DNA of 64,000 bases from JAIQGF01 sp963760215 (GCA_963760215.1 CAVXCJ010000002.1:1054001-1118000); one strand, 5' to 3'; positions 1 to 7,626 are shown, counted from the first letter of the stretch. A program made the numbers and translations. Notes: generated by a model not told the origin, from the sequence alone.

Positions 1-628
1 AGCGCAATTTTCGCCCGCTACGCTTGACTGCTCTTGCCAGGGCAACGTCTTCCAGCAAGGTGTGGCTGACCGCCGCGTGCCCGCCGACGGCATCGTACGC
101 AGCGCGCGTGATCAGCAGGTATTGTCCGTTGGCGGCCGCCACGGCGGAGGCAGGGTCGCAAACGTCTTGCGGGCGGTAGGTCGCCGCCAATTCCGCATAG
201 ATCACCGGCATGACGGCGTTTTCTACGAGCCCGTGAACTTCCTGCGCGGGAGAATACGAGAGCAGGGCGACGGCGTGCTCGCGCGCCTCGCGCAGGCTGC
301 GTTCCAGCGATCCGGGAAGGTGCACGGTATCGGCGTCGGTAAACAACAGCCACGCGCCGCCTGCGACATCGGCGCCCGACTGCGCCGCATTGCATTTTCC
401 CGAGCAGCCCTCGGCCAGCGGACCGGCCTCGATCACGCGGACACCCGCTCGCGACGCGGCAATCTCGCGCGTGCGATCGGTGGACTGGTCATCGACCACA
501 ATGATTTCGAAATCCACGCCGGTTTGCGCCAGCAGCGAATCCAGGCACGCGCCCAGGCATACTTCTTCGTTGCGCGCCGGCACAATCACCGACACGGCCG
601 GCCCTTCCGTTGTGGTCAGCGCTGTCAC
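1..628 (-). CDS. Family 2 glycosyltransferase, N-terminal part (HpnB-like)
   Basis: Transfers a sugar from a nucleotide donor; GT-A fold. The gene is cut by the window edge, so only about 209 N-terminal residues are visible. The frame shows VSVIVPARNEE near residue 12, FEIIVVDDQSTDRT near 40 and the metal-binding LLFTDADT near 97, the usual GT2 core. Further on, EVHGLVENAVMPVIYAEL and NGQYLLITRAAYDAVGGH resemble hopene-associated HpnB-type transferases; that is a resemblance, not proof. The start is GTG at 628, since an in-frame TAG lies two codons upstream. It is divergent from the TlpA-like gene, and the gap holds a CRP-like palindrome. Other long frames in this stretch are shadows. Confidence 0.8.
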   Translation of the reverse strand, partial: MTALTTTEGPAVSVIVPARNEEVCLGACLDSLLAQTGVDFEIIVVDDQSTDRTREIAASRAGVRVIEAGPLAEGCSGKCNAAQSGADVAGGAWLLFTDADTVHLPGSLERSLREAREHAVALLSYSPAQEVHGLVENAVMPVIYAELAATYRPQDVCDPASAVAAANGQYLLITRAAYDAVGGHAAVSHTLLEDVALARAVKRSGRKLR

Positions 629-690
629 AGGCTAAAGATGCAATTATAGGTTGCGGGCGCCGATTGTGCGTTCCTGGGCAGGTCAACCGC

Positions 691-706
691 TGTGATCGTG
701 ATCACC
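691..706. promoter_or_regulatory. CRP/FNR-like palindrome (TGTGA-N6-TCACC)
   Basis: TGTGA TCGTGA TCACC matches the CRP-family consensus TGTGA-N6-TCACA at nine of ten conserved positions. It lies between the divergent glycosyltransferase start (628) and the TlpA-like start (790). Two perfect matches to the same consensus occur elsewhere in the window (23924 and 54531), which raises the chance that it is functional. The regulator itself is not in the window. Confidence 0.4.
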
Positions 707-789
707 GTCACCAACCCGCGTGCGGTGGCATGATGCTAATCGTACGCCTCGCGGGCGCACGGAATTCGAAGCTCGGGTATCATAAAAAC

Positions 790-1275
790 GTGAAGCGGCT
801 CTGGATCATAGTTCTCGGACTGTCGTTGCTGACCGGCTGTTACAGCGGCTCGCGGCCGCCGCGCATTGGCGAAGCCGCGCCCGACTTTTCCCTTCAGGAT
901 TCCACCCGCACGGTCGCCCTGCACGACCTCAAGGGCAAAGTGGTAGTGCTGAATTTCTGGGCGACGTGGTGTCCGCCGTGCGTCGATGAAATGCCGTCGC
1001 TGGTGCAGATGCAGTCGCGGCTGCACGACAAGGGCGTGACCGTGCTGGCGGTCAGCGTTGACGTGGACGAGAACGCGTACAACAAGTTCCTCAAGGACCA
1101 CGCCGTAGACCTGCTCTCGGTCCGCGATCCCAACCAGAAGGCGAACTCTGTCTACGGCACATTCAAATTTCCCGAGACCTACATCATTGACCGGCAGGGT
1201 GTGGTGCGGCGCAAGTTCATCGGTCCGGTGGACTGGACGCAGCCGGAGATTCTGTCGTATCTGAGCAAGATGTAA
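790..1275 (+). CDS. TlpA/ResA-like thiol-disulfide oxidoreductase lipoprotein
   Basis: Membrane-anchored thioredoxin-fold reductant acting outside the cytoplasmic membrane, of the kind that supplies electrons to cytochrome c maturation or envelope proteins. Starting at GTG 790 gives a short signal sequence ending in the lipobox LLTGC (Cys at residue 17). The redoxin domain follows, with APDFSLQD near 34 and the active site FWATWCPPC near 58-66. FPETYIIDRQG near 140 contains the cis-proline typical of the family. Upstream ATGs at 730 and 733 are in frame but would bury the signal peptide. The product is about 161 aa, normal for ResA/TlpA proteins. It stands alone, so its partner is unknown. 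Confidence 0.85.
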   Translation: MKRLWIIVLGLSLLTGCYSGSRPPRIGEAAPDFSLQDSTRTVALHDLKGKVVVLNFWATWCPPCVDEMPSLVQMQSRLHDKGVTVLAVSVDVDENAYNKFLKDHAVDLLSVRDPNQKANSVYGTFKFPETYIIDRQGVVRRKFIGPVDWTQPEILSYLSKM

Positions 1276-1347
1276 GGAATCGGGCCTGAAACGCCAGCTT
1301 TAAATCAATACCTCCCTACAGAAGTTGCCCTTGTCTGCCCCCGAGTA

Positions 1348-1375
1348 ACTTGTGATAAGGCGATTTATCAACAGT
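1348..1375 (+). other. dif-like site, copy 1
   Basis: Two inner half-sites GATAA and TTATC are separated by exactly six bases (GGCGAT, 1359-1364), the geometry of a XerC/XerD recombination site (11+6+11). The 22 bases at 1352-1373 are identical, inverted, to 60383-60404. A third, diverged copy lies at 1696-1723 in the opposite orientation, so copies 1 and 2 bracket the small membrane gene. Xer function is inferred only from geometry and repetition. Confidence 0.4.
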
Positions 1376-1417
1376 CATCTTGTCACCGGAGTAGAATGTC
1401 GTCCAATTAAAGCAAAT

Positions 1418-1696
1418 ATGAAGAGCTTTCGTGCCCTGCTCGTCGGTTCACTTGTGGTCGCAGGGATAGCCTTGGCCGCGCCATGGTTGTTACGGTCTGC
1501 GGGCTTCATGACCTCCCTCAAAGCGAGCATGTTGCTCGCACTGCTTTGGAGCATAGTCGTGCTCTTCGCCCTACTCCGGTACAGGAAGCGTGGCTTCTGG
1601 CTCCTGCTCGGCGCGCCGGTTGCTCTTTATTGGTCCTTCGTATTCGCATGGGTCGCTTGGAATTGCTCTCACGACCTCAAGCCCTTTTGCGGATAA
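1418..1696 (+). CDS. Small hydrophobic membrane protein, unknown function
   Basis: A 92-residue protein starting at ATG 1418. It has three probable membrane segments: residues about 6-25 (ALLVGSLVVAGIALAAPWLL), 35-52 (ASMLLALLWSIVVLFALL) and 62-80 (LLLGAPVALYWSFVFAWVAW). A charged RYRKRG loop separates the second and third, and the tail is a short cysteine-containing CSHDLKPFCG. I recognise no family. The gene sits alone, convergent with copA, and is bracketed by two oppositely oriented dif-like sites; the second begins at its own stop codon. That layout resembles plasmid pdif modules, so it may be a recently acquired cassette (inference). No Shine-Dalgarno sequence is obvious. Confidence 0.6.
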   Translation: MKSFRALLVGSLVVAGIALAAPWLLRSAGFMTSLKASMLLALLWSIVVLFALLRYRKRGFWLLLGAPVALYWSFVFAWVAWNCSHDLKPFCG

Positions 1697-1723
1697 ATGT
1701 CGATAACAGCGCTTATCACTTGT
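1696..1723 (-). other. dif-like site, copy 2 (inverted)
   Basis: On the plus strand this reads GATAA (1702-1706), CAGCGC (1707-1712), TTATC (1713-1717). Read on the minus strand it aligns with copies 1 and 3 as GTGATAA-N6-TTATCRACA. It fills the short gap between the stop of the small membrane gene and the stop of copA. The six-base centre differs from the other copies, as central regions of Xer sites often do. Confidence 0.35.
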
Positions 1724-1728
1724 TGCAG

Positions 1729-4464
1729 CTATAGCCGCACCTTCCGCAGCCGCAGCGAGTTGGAAATCACCGACACCGAACTGAAGCTCATCGCCGCCGC
1801 GGCGATAATCGGGCTGAGCAGGATTCCGAAGAACGGATAAAGAACGCCCGCCGCGATCGGAACGCCCAGCGAGTTATAGACAAACGCGAAAAACAGGTTC
1901 TGGCGAATGATGCGCAAGGTCGCCCGGCTCAGCCGCCGCGCCCGCACGATGCCGCGCAGGTCGCCTTTGACTAGCGTAATCCCGCCCGCTTCCATGGCCA
2001 CATCTGTCCCCGTACCGATGGCGAGCCCGACGTTGGCCTGCGCCAGCGCGGGCGCGTCGTTAATGCCGTCGCCGGCCATCGCCACCACGTGTCCCTGCGC
2101 CTGCAACCGCTTCACAATTTCCAACTTCCGCTTCGGCAGCAGGTCGGCTTCGAACTCGTCAATGCCCAGTTGGCGCGCCACCGCCTCGGCAGTCTGGCGG
2201 CTGTCGCCGGTCAGCATCACCACGCGCACGCCTTCTGCATGCAGGGCGCGAATCGCCTCCGGGGTGGAAGGTTTGATCGGATCCGCGACGCCCAGCAGTC
2301 CCGCAGGCTTGCCATCCACGGCGACGAAGATAACGGTCTGACCGTCGCGCCGAAGTTCGCCGGCACGGCTGAGAAAGTCCCCACCCTGTCCCGCCCCTTC
2401 GGCTGCGCTCAGGGCAGGCTCCCCCGGGCGGGACAAGGGTGGGGCAACCGCCTCGCGGGCAGTAGTGATTCGCAGTTCCTCCATTAGCCGCTCGTTGCCG
2501 GCCGCGACTTCCCTGCCCTCGATGCGCCCGGCTACGCCTTGGCCGGGGAGCACCCTGAAATTTTCCGCGTTCGACAGCCTTAAATTTCTTTCTTGAGCGC
2601 CGCTAACCACGGCCCCGGCGAGCGGATGTTCGCTGGCGCGCTCCAGGCTCGCCACCATGCGCAGCAACTCCGACTCATCCTGACCCTCGGTCGCGACCAC
2701 CGATACCAGCTTGGGCTTGCCCGCGGTCAATGTTCCGGTCTTGTCCACGACCAGCGTGTCCACTTTTTCCAAAATCTCCAGCGCCTCGGCGTTCTTGATC
2801 AGCACGCCGGCAGACGCCCCGCGTCCGGTCGCGACCATGATGGCGATCGGCGTTGCCAGGCCCAGCGCACACGGGCAGGCAATGATCAGAACGGCGACGG
2901 CATTGACCAGCGCATAAGCCAAGCGCGGTTGTGGGCCCAGGGCTGCCCACGTGACAAACGTAATGGCGGCCGCCGAGATCACCGCCGGGACAAAGTAGCC
3001 GGAGACGCGGTCGGCGATGCGCTGAATGGGCGCGCGGCTGCGCTGCGCTTCGGCGACCATGCGCACGATCTGCGCCAGCAAGGTTTCGCTGCCCACGCGC
3101 TCGGCGCGCATGACGAACGACCCCGTGGCGTTGATGGTGGCGCCGATCACGCGCGCGCCGGCACTCTTCTCCGCCGGCATCGCTTCGCCGGTAATCATGG
3201 ATTCATCCACTGCGCTGGCGCCTTCCGTCACGATGCCGTCCACCGGTATTTTTTCGCCGGGCCGCACGCGCAGCCGATCGCCGGGTTGTACCTGGTCAAT
3301 GGGAATGTCGGTTTCGGCGCCGTCAGGGTTGATGCGCCGCGCCATCTTCGGCGCCAGATCGAGTAACGCGCGGATCGCCTGCGATGTGCGGCTGCGGGCG
3401 CGCAGTTCCAGCACCTGCCCCATAAGCACCAGCGTGGTAATGGCCGCTGCCGCTTCGTAATAAACATCGACGATGCCGTGTTCACGGAACGCTTCCGGGA
3501 AAATTCCCGGCGCGATCGTTGCCACCACGCTGTACCCATACGCGACGCCCACGCCGATACCGATCAGCGTGAACATGTTGGCGTGACGGTTTTTCACTGA
3601 CGTCCACGCGCGCTGGAAGAACGGCCATCCCGCCCACAGCACGACCGGAGTCGCCAGTGCCAGCTCGCCCCAGGTCAGCATCCAGCGCGGAAAGACGTGC
3701 TTCAGCCCAGGCGCCATGTGGCCCATGGCGATCGCGAGGAGCGGGACGGTGAGTGCCAGGCTGGCCCAGAAGCGGCGCGTCATGTCGCGCAGTTCGGGAT
3801 TCTCCGGCTCCGCCGCGGTGGTGGTGCGCGGCTCCAATGCCATGCCGCAGACCGGGCACGCGCCCGGCTCCTCGCGCACGATCTCCGGGTGCATAGGGCA
3901 CACCCACTCGGTCTTGGTCGCGGGGGCGGCAATCATCTCCGGCTCAAGCGCCATGCCGCACTTGGGACACGCGCCCGGTCCCTGCTGACGCACCTCCGGA
4001 TCCATGGGGCAGATGTAGATTTGCTTTTCACCTGCTTTGGCCGGAGGCGCTGCCGCCGGCGCGGGCTTCGGAGCCAGGTATTTTCCCGGCTCGGCGCCAA
4101 AGCGCTGCTCGCATCGCGGATTGCAGAAGTAGTAAGACTTGCCCTGGTACTCGGCTTTACCCGCGGCGTGCGCCGGATCCACCATCATCCCGCAGACCGG
4201 ATCGCGCTCCGGCGCTGCCACCAACGCAGGTTTCGGCCCGCCGATGCTGACCAGGCCGGAAGGCTTCGCGGCAGTCGGACCTCCCAGGCTCACCAGACCT
4301 GCAGGGATCTGCAAGTATTTCTGTGGCTCGGCCGTAAACTTCCGGGCACATCCCGGGCAGCAGAAGTAATAGGTGCGGCCCTGGTGCTCTGCCGTCGCCT
4401 TGGCGCGAGCGGGATCCACGCTCATGCCGCAAACCGGATCTTTTGCCAGCGCAGGGTCGTTCAT
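1729..4464 (-). CDS. copA: Copper-translocating P1B-type ATPase with two YHS domains
   Basis: Exports Cu(I) across the inner membrane using ATP. Instead of N-terminal HMA domains it carries two YHS metal-binding domains (about residues 8-52 and 87-131, each starting DPVCGM) and two CPMDPE/CPMHPE...CPKCGM-type metal-binding modules (about 150-213). The pump core follows, with TGEAMP near 425, the Cu-type CPC motif in IACPCALGLATP near 528, phosphorylated Asp in DKTGTLT near 573, an HP motif (SEHPLAG), and GDGINDAP near 801. The nucleotide-binding domain holds an insertion at about 673-695 encoded by a palindromic repeat (2379-2444). Its ATG overlaps the merR stop by four bases (ATGA), implying translational coupling. 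Length is 911 aa. Confidence 0.93.
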   Translation of the reverse strand: MNDPALAKDPVCGMSVDPARAKATAEHQGRTYYFCCPGCARKFTAEPQKYLQIPAGLVSLGGPTAAKPSGLVSIGGPKPALVAAPERDPVCGMMVDPAHAAGKAEYQGKSYYFCNPRCEQRFGAEPGKYLAPKPAPAAAPPAKAGEKQIYICPMDPEVRQQGPGACPKCGMALEPEMIAAPATKTEWVCPMHPEIVREEPGACPVCGMALEPRTTTAAEPENPELRDMTRRFWASLALTVPLLAIAMGHMAPGLKHVFPRWMLTWGELALATPVVLWAGWPFFQRAWTSVKNRHANMFTLIGIGVGVAYGYSVVATIAPGIFPEAFREHGIVDVYYEAAAAITTLVLMGQVLELRARSRTSQAIRALLDLAPKMARRINPDGAETDIPIDQVQPGDRLRVRPGEKIPVDGIVTEGASAVDESMITGEAMPAEKSAGARVIGATINATGSFVMRAERVGSETLLAQIVRMVAEAQRSRAPIQRIADRVSGYFVPAVISAAAITFVTWAALGPQPRLAYALVNAVAVLIIACPCALGLATPIAIMVATGRGASAGVLIKNAEALEILEKVDTLVVDKTGTLTAGKPKLVSVVATEGQDESELLRMVASLERASEHPLAGAVVSGAQERNLRLSNAENFRVLPGQGVAGRIEGREVAAGNERLMEELRITTAREAVAPPLSRPGEPALSAAEGAGQGGDFLSRAGELRRDGQTVIFVAVDGKPAGLLGVADPIKPSTPEAIRALHAEGVRVVMLTGDSRQTAEAVARQLGIDEFEADLLPKRKLEIVKRLQAQGHVVAMAGDGINDAPALAQANVGLAIGTGTDVAMEAGGITLVKGDLRGIVRARRLSRATLRIIRQNLFFAFVYNSLGVPIAAGVLYPFFGILLSPIIAAAAMSFSSVSVISNSLRLRKVRL
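2379..2444. repeat. Palindromic REP-like repeat inserted in copA
   Basis: CCCCACCCTGTCCCGCCC (2379-2396) pairs with GGGCGGGACAAGGGTGGGG (2426-2444), differing by one bulged A. The centre contains CTTCGGCTGCGCTCAGGGCAGG. The 66-bp unit keeps the copA frame open and adds about 22 residues containing ALSAAEGAGQGG. A fragment of similar sequence (CCTGTCCCGAGCCTGCCGAG) lies inside the intergenic repeat near 28975, so it is probably a dispersed element. Confidence 0.75.
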
Positions 4465-4925
4465 GCGCGTCCATTCCCGCGGGCGTGCTGGGCGGCGCCG
4501 CGACTCGGTTTCCAGTGATTGTCATCCAGGGTGCGCTCGATCAACTCGCAGATGGCATTGCCGGTGACAGCACGCGCTGGCTTTCGCTTCCAGCGGACCA
4601 GCGCATTCGACAATTCGGCGCGAAAGCGCCGCAAACGCCTGATCTCCGCGTCCGTCTCCCGCAGATGCCGCTCCGCGATGGCCATCACCTGAGCGCAAGG
4701 CACCTGCCCCGCATCGTGCATGCGAAGAATGTCACCGATCTCGCTCAGCGAAAATCCCAGCTCTTTCGCCTTGCGAATGAAGCGCACGCGTTTCAGCTCG
4801 GCCGCGCTGTATACGCGATAGCCGGAGGGGGTGCGTTCGGGTTCGTGCAGCAAGCCGGCGCGTTCGTAGAAGCGGACCGCCTGCGCGCTGATGCCAATTT
4901 CCTGGGCCAACTCGCCGATCTTCAT
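4461..4925 (-). CDS. MerR-family metal-responsive regulator
   Basis: Activates the divergent or downstream metal-efflux promoter by untwisting a 19-bp spacer. The winged helix-turn-helix is at the N-terminus (MKIGELAQEIGISAQAVRFYE, SGYRVYSAAELKRVRFI). A dimerisation helix and a short C-terminal region follow. Near residue 76 there is one cysteine (VPCAQV) and later CELIERTLDD; a clear CueR-type C-x7-C pair is not visible, so metal specificity cannot be read. The ATG at 4925 is chosen because the domain starts exactly there; an upstream in-frame extension to 5051 would run through the operator. The stop overlaps the copA start, so regulator and pump form one operon. Confidence 0.88.
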   Translation of the reverse strand: MKIGELAQEIGISAQAVRFYERAGLLHEPERTPSGYRVYSAAELKRVRFIRKAKELGFSLSEIGDILRMHDAGQVPCAQVMAIAERHLRETDAEIRRLRRFRAELSNALVRWKRKPARAVTGNAICELIERTLDDNHWKPSRGAAQHARGNGRA

Positions 4926-4933
4926 GCCACCAA

Positions 4934-4964
4934 GTCTAAACCTTATAGTAAGGTGTAAGGTCAA
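4934..4964 (-). promoter_or_regulatory. MerR-type promoter/operator with 19-bp spacer
   Basis: On the minus strand TTGACC (-35) is followed by exactly 19 bases and then TTAGAC (-10). The spacer region contains the perfect dyad ACCTTA-N10-TAAGGT. Overlong 19-bp spacing plus a central dyad is the signature of MerR-family promoters. It reads into merR-copA, so the operon is probably self-regulated and metal-induced. Confidence 0.8.
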
Positions 4965-5059
4965 GACATTCCGGCATCTTTGTCGCCGGTCGCGCCTGTT
5001 ATAGTGGGGTTCGCCGTACAGGCAATGATTCCCTGCGATGATGCGAGGCAAGGACAGCC

Positions 5060-5287
5060 ATGACCGCGGTTGACGTGGCCTACCGTTACGGAAATATTCC
5101 CGGACCGATGGAAATGCGCGCCATCGACAGCCTCCGCGACGTCTACGGTATCCGGCGCATTCTGTTTAATGAGAAGGAAAAGACAGTCCGGGTGGAATAC
5201 GATGCGAGTCGATTGCAGGAAAACGTAGTGGGCGCCCTGCTCCGCCGGGCCGGCATTGACCTGGGAGAAAAGCTCGCGTTGGCCTAG
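5060..5287 (+). CDS. HMA-like small protein lacking the CxxC motif
   Basis: A 75-residue protein divergent from merR-copA. VEYDASRLQENVVGALLRRAG and the alternating strand/helix pattern resemble a heavy-metal-associated (ferredoxin-like) domain such as CopZ. The position where CxxC would bind copper instead reads NIPGPMEMRAID, so no cysteine is present. A good ribosome site (AAGGA) precedes ATG 5060. Neighbourhood suggests a role with copper, perhaps as a non-binding partner or a domain using Met residues (PMEM); that is inference. It could also be an unrelated beta-alpha-beta protein. Confidence 0.7.
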   Translation: MTAVDVAYRYGNIPGPMEMRAIDSLRDVYGIRRILFNEKEKTVRVEYDASRLQENVVGALLRRAGIDLGEKLALA

Positions 5288-5613
5288 AAATGCAAAGGGG
5301 CGCTCAAGAAACTCTCTGGCCGAAAGTTATTCTCAAGAGCGCCCCTATTGCGCGCCACTTCGTCTGCCCTGTCCTAAAGCATCCCCGATGCCATCCTGCC
5401 GCCACTGAAAACAGGCGGCTTACAAGGCCATGCACAGCGCCTGATTGGTAGCTTTTGCCGACGGGACGGAAAGAATTACGTTCCCTGGTGGCCCTGCATT
5501 AGTTCCCCTTTTTGGCCTGGGTCTAAGGCAGGAACGAATCTTACCTGCTAACCCCTTAAACCCTGCCATGTTGGGCGACATTAGGGTTATATTGCCGCAA
5601 TTGAGGGTGCGCG
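5288..5613. other. 326-bp intergenic leader before the GGDEF/kinase gene
   Basis: No plausible gene. It contains a long hairpin just after the HMA-like gene (see 5297-5345). A C/G-rich stretch at 5370-5500 has possible local stems, for example CCGCC/GGCGG and GGGACG/CGTTCC. Nearer the start codon, AACCCT...AGGGTT (about 5560-5590) forms a stem. GGTAGCTTTTGCCG recalls the 3' arm of c-di-GMP-I riboswitches, but the rest of that consensus is not present. Confidence 0.4.
5297..5345 (+). terminator. Terminator-like hairpin after the HMA-like gene
   Basis: GGGGCGCTC (5297-5305) and GAGCGCCCC (5337-5345) are perfect complements around a 31-base loop, starting 10 bases after the stop codon. There is no strong T run (CTATT follows), and the loop is long, so termination is plausible but not certain. 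Confidence 0.45.
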
Positions 5614-7266
5614 TTGCAGACTAAACCAGAACCTGATAGCGGGATTGCGACCGCCGGCGCGGCGGGCAAGGCCCGCGCTGTCAGTCTCGACGACATTCGA
5701 TTTCGCTTGCGCCGGCTGGAACGCCAGGATTGGTGGCTCTGGGGGGCCGCCGTCCTGGTCATGCTGCTGCTCACCTTCGCCATCTTCTCCCTAAGCTTTC
5801 CCGGCATCCTCCACGAAGACAATCCGTTCTACTGGTTCGATCTGGACACCGCCATTCGCGGACTGTTCGGGTTGGTGCTGCTGTTCAGCATATCCGTCGT
5901 ATACCAGCAGGTCCTGATCAAGCGCCTTCGGCAGCAGCTCGCCTCCCAGCTGGCCGAGATGGCTGCCTTGGAAACGCGGGCTGAAACCTTCGAGCGGCTC
6001 GCCGTGATCGACCCCCTCACCGAGCTGTACAACCGGCGTTTCGCGAAGGAGCACATGCCGGTTGAAATTGCCCGCGCGTCGCGCCAGGGATACGCGCTGA
6101 CGGCGCTGATGCTGGATCTCAACGATTTCAAGGCGATCAACGACCGCTATGGTCATGCCGCCGGGGATGCCGCGCTGCAGGAATTTTCGCGTCAACTGAG
6201 ACGGTGCTTCCGCTCCTCCGACCTTCCGGTGCGCATGGGCGGGGACGAATTCATGGTATTGCTGCCGGAGTGTACCGCGGACCGCGTGCCCAAGGCCCTG
6301 CTGCACCTGCGCGATTTGTATTTCGATCACGCGGGCGAAAAAATTTCGATCACCTTTGCCGCGGGCTGGGCGGAGTTCAAGGGAGGCGAAACCGCGGCCG
6401 GCCTGCTGGATCGCGCCGACCGCGCTCTGTACTCCGACAAGAAGACGCGCAATGCCGAGAAGCAGGTGCGCGCCGCCGAAGCGGAAATGGCGCAGCAGCA
6501 GAAGCTGGTCACCGTCGGGCAAATGACCGGCGGCGTGGCCCACGATTTCAATAATCTGTTGACCATCATCCGTGGCTACAGCGAGCTGTTGCTGGACTAC
6601 ATACCGGCCGGCGACGCACTGCGCGACAAGGTCGAGGAAATTGACCGGGCCGCACAACGCGCCGCTGCCTTGACGCGGCAGTTACTGTCGTTCAGCCGCA
6701 AGCAGCAGCCGCAACCGGACCGCCGTGTCGATCTCAGCAAACTGGTGCTCGGCATGGAGACCATGATTCGCGCCTTGCTCGGCAGGCAGTATCACCTGAC
6801 ATTCCAGATTGCCGCCGACCTGGGCGTGACCCGTGCCGATCCCACCCAGGTCGAACAGGTCGTGCTCAATTTAATTGTGAACGCCCGCGATGCCATGCCC
6901 GACGGCGGAGACGTCACCCTTCGCACCGCCAATGTCGAACTCGACGACGCTTTCGTGCGCGCGCATCCCGGGTCGCGTCGCGGCTCCTACGTCAGCCTTG
7001 CCGTGGCCGACACCGGCGTCGGCATGGATGAGCACGTCAAGGCGCACATCTTCGAGCCGTTCTTTACCACCAAGGGAGAGAATCAGGGCACCGGGCTGGG
7101 GTTGGCGATCGTCTTCGGCGTCGTCAAGCAAACCGGCAGCTACATCGCCGTGGATAGTGAACTCAACCGCGGCACAACCGTCACCGTCTATTTCCCTCGC
7201 GCCATGGCGCCGCTATCCGAATTGCAGCCGGCCGCGCCGGCCACCACGATTCCGGCTCTTCCTTAA
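5614..7266 (+). CDS. Membrane GGDEF domain fused to a histidine kinase
   Basis: Two membrane helices (about residues 38-62 and 78-100) and a short coiled coil are followed by a full GGDEF domain with an intact GGDEF signature near 208, so it may make c-di-GMP. A histidine kinase core follows directly: phospho-acceptor VAHDFNN near 308, N box NLIVNARDAMPDGG near 419, G1 DTGVGM near 466, and G2 GTGLGLAI near 492. It ends without a receiver domain. Start is TTG at 5614 with GAGGG eight bases upstream; no ATG fits. GGDEF followed by HisKA/HATPase in one chain is unusual, since sensors usually carry one output. No response regulator is adjacent; the convergent neighbour is a STAS protein. Confidence 0.85.
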   Translation: MQTKPEPDSGIATAGAAGKARAVSLDDIRFRLRRLERQDWWLWGAAVLVMLLLTFAIFSLSFPGILHEDNPFYWFDLDTAIRGLFGLVLLFSISVVYQQVLIKRLRQQLASQLAEMAALETRAETFERLAVIDPLTELYNRRFAKEHMPVEIARASRQGYALTALMLDLNDFKAINDRYGHAAGDAALQEFSRQLRRCFRSSDLPVRMGGDEFMVLLPECTADRVPKALLHLRDLYFDHAGEKISITFAAGWAEFKGGETAAGLLDRADRALYSDKKTRNAEKQVRAAEAEMAQQQKLVTVGQMTGGVAHDFNNLLTIIRGYSELLLDYIPAGDALRDKVEEIDRAAQRAAALTRQLLSFSRKQQPQPDRRVDLSKLVLGMETMIRALLGRQYHLTFQIAADLGVTRADPTQVEQVVLNLIVNARDAMPDGGDVTLRTANVELDDAFVRAHPGSRRGSYVSLAVADTGVGMDEHVKAHIFEPFFTTKGENQGTGLGLAIVFGVVKQTGSYIAVDSELNRGTTVTVYFPRAMAPLSELQPAAPATTIPALP

Positions 7267-7269
7267 ACT

Positions 7270-7626
7270 TCACGGTAGCTTCGTCAAATACTGCCCGCAC
7301 GCGGTGAACATCGAGAGCAGGTTGGTCAAGCCCAGCAACTCCTTGACGCGCTGGCTCAGGTTCACGAGTTGAAGATCGCAGTTTGCCGATTTGGCGGACA
7401 CATAGAGCCGTACCAGGCTGCCGAGCCCCGTACTGTCCACATGACGCAGATCGCTGAGATCGAGCACGATCCGTTTCGTGCCCGGCAGCACGCGCATGAA
7501 TTCCTCGCGCAGCTGCTCGGTGTGTTCGGATGTCAGGCGTCCAGCGCAGCGGATCACGATGGCGTCCTCGGCGCTGGTGGTTCGAAGCCGCAGCCGATGC
7601 GTAAATTCCCCTGCACTCGATGCCAT
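7270..7626 (-). CDS. STAS-domain anti-sigma factor antagonist
   Basis: A single-domain SpoIIAA/RsbV-like protein of 118 residues. The phosphorylatable serine is in VDSTGLGS near residue 63, preceded by the strand IVLDLSDLRH. Such proteins release a sigma factor by binding an anti-sigma kinase when dephosphorylated. ATG 7626 is preferred over the upstream GTG 7638 because GGAGG lies just upstream with good spacing. It is convergent with the GGDEF/kinase gene, leaving three bases between stops. The cognate anti-sigma kinase is not seen in the window. Confidence 0.85.
   Translation of the reverse strand: MASSAGEFTHRLRLRTTSAEDAIVIRCAGRLTSEHTEQLREEFMRVLPGTKRIVLDLSDLRHVDSTGLGSLVRLYVSAKSANCDLQLVNLSQRVKELLGLTNLLSMFTACGQYLTKLP

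Noticed and set aside
18..649. Overlapping reading frames at the window start (plus and minus strand)
   Set aside because: They are shadows of the glycosyltransferase frame, which shows strong GT2 motifs and runs off the window edge.
5430..5470. c-di-GMP-I (GEMM) riboswitch before the GGDEF/kinase gene
   Set aside because: Only the GGTAGC...GCCG end resembles the consensus; the GCAAACC and GGGACGCAAAGCC segments are not found.
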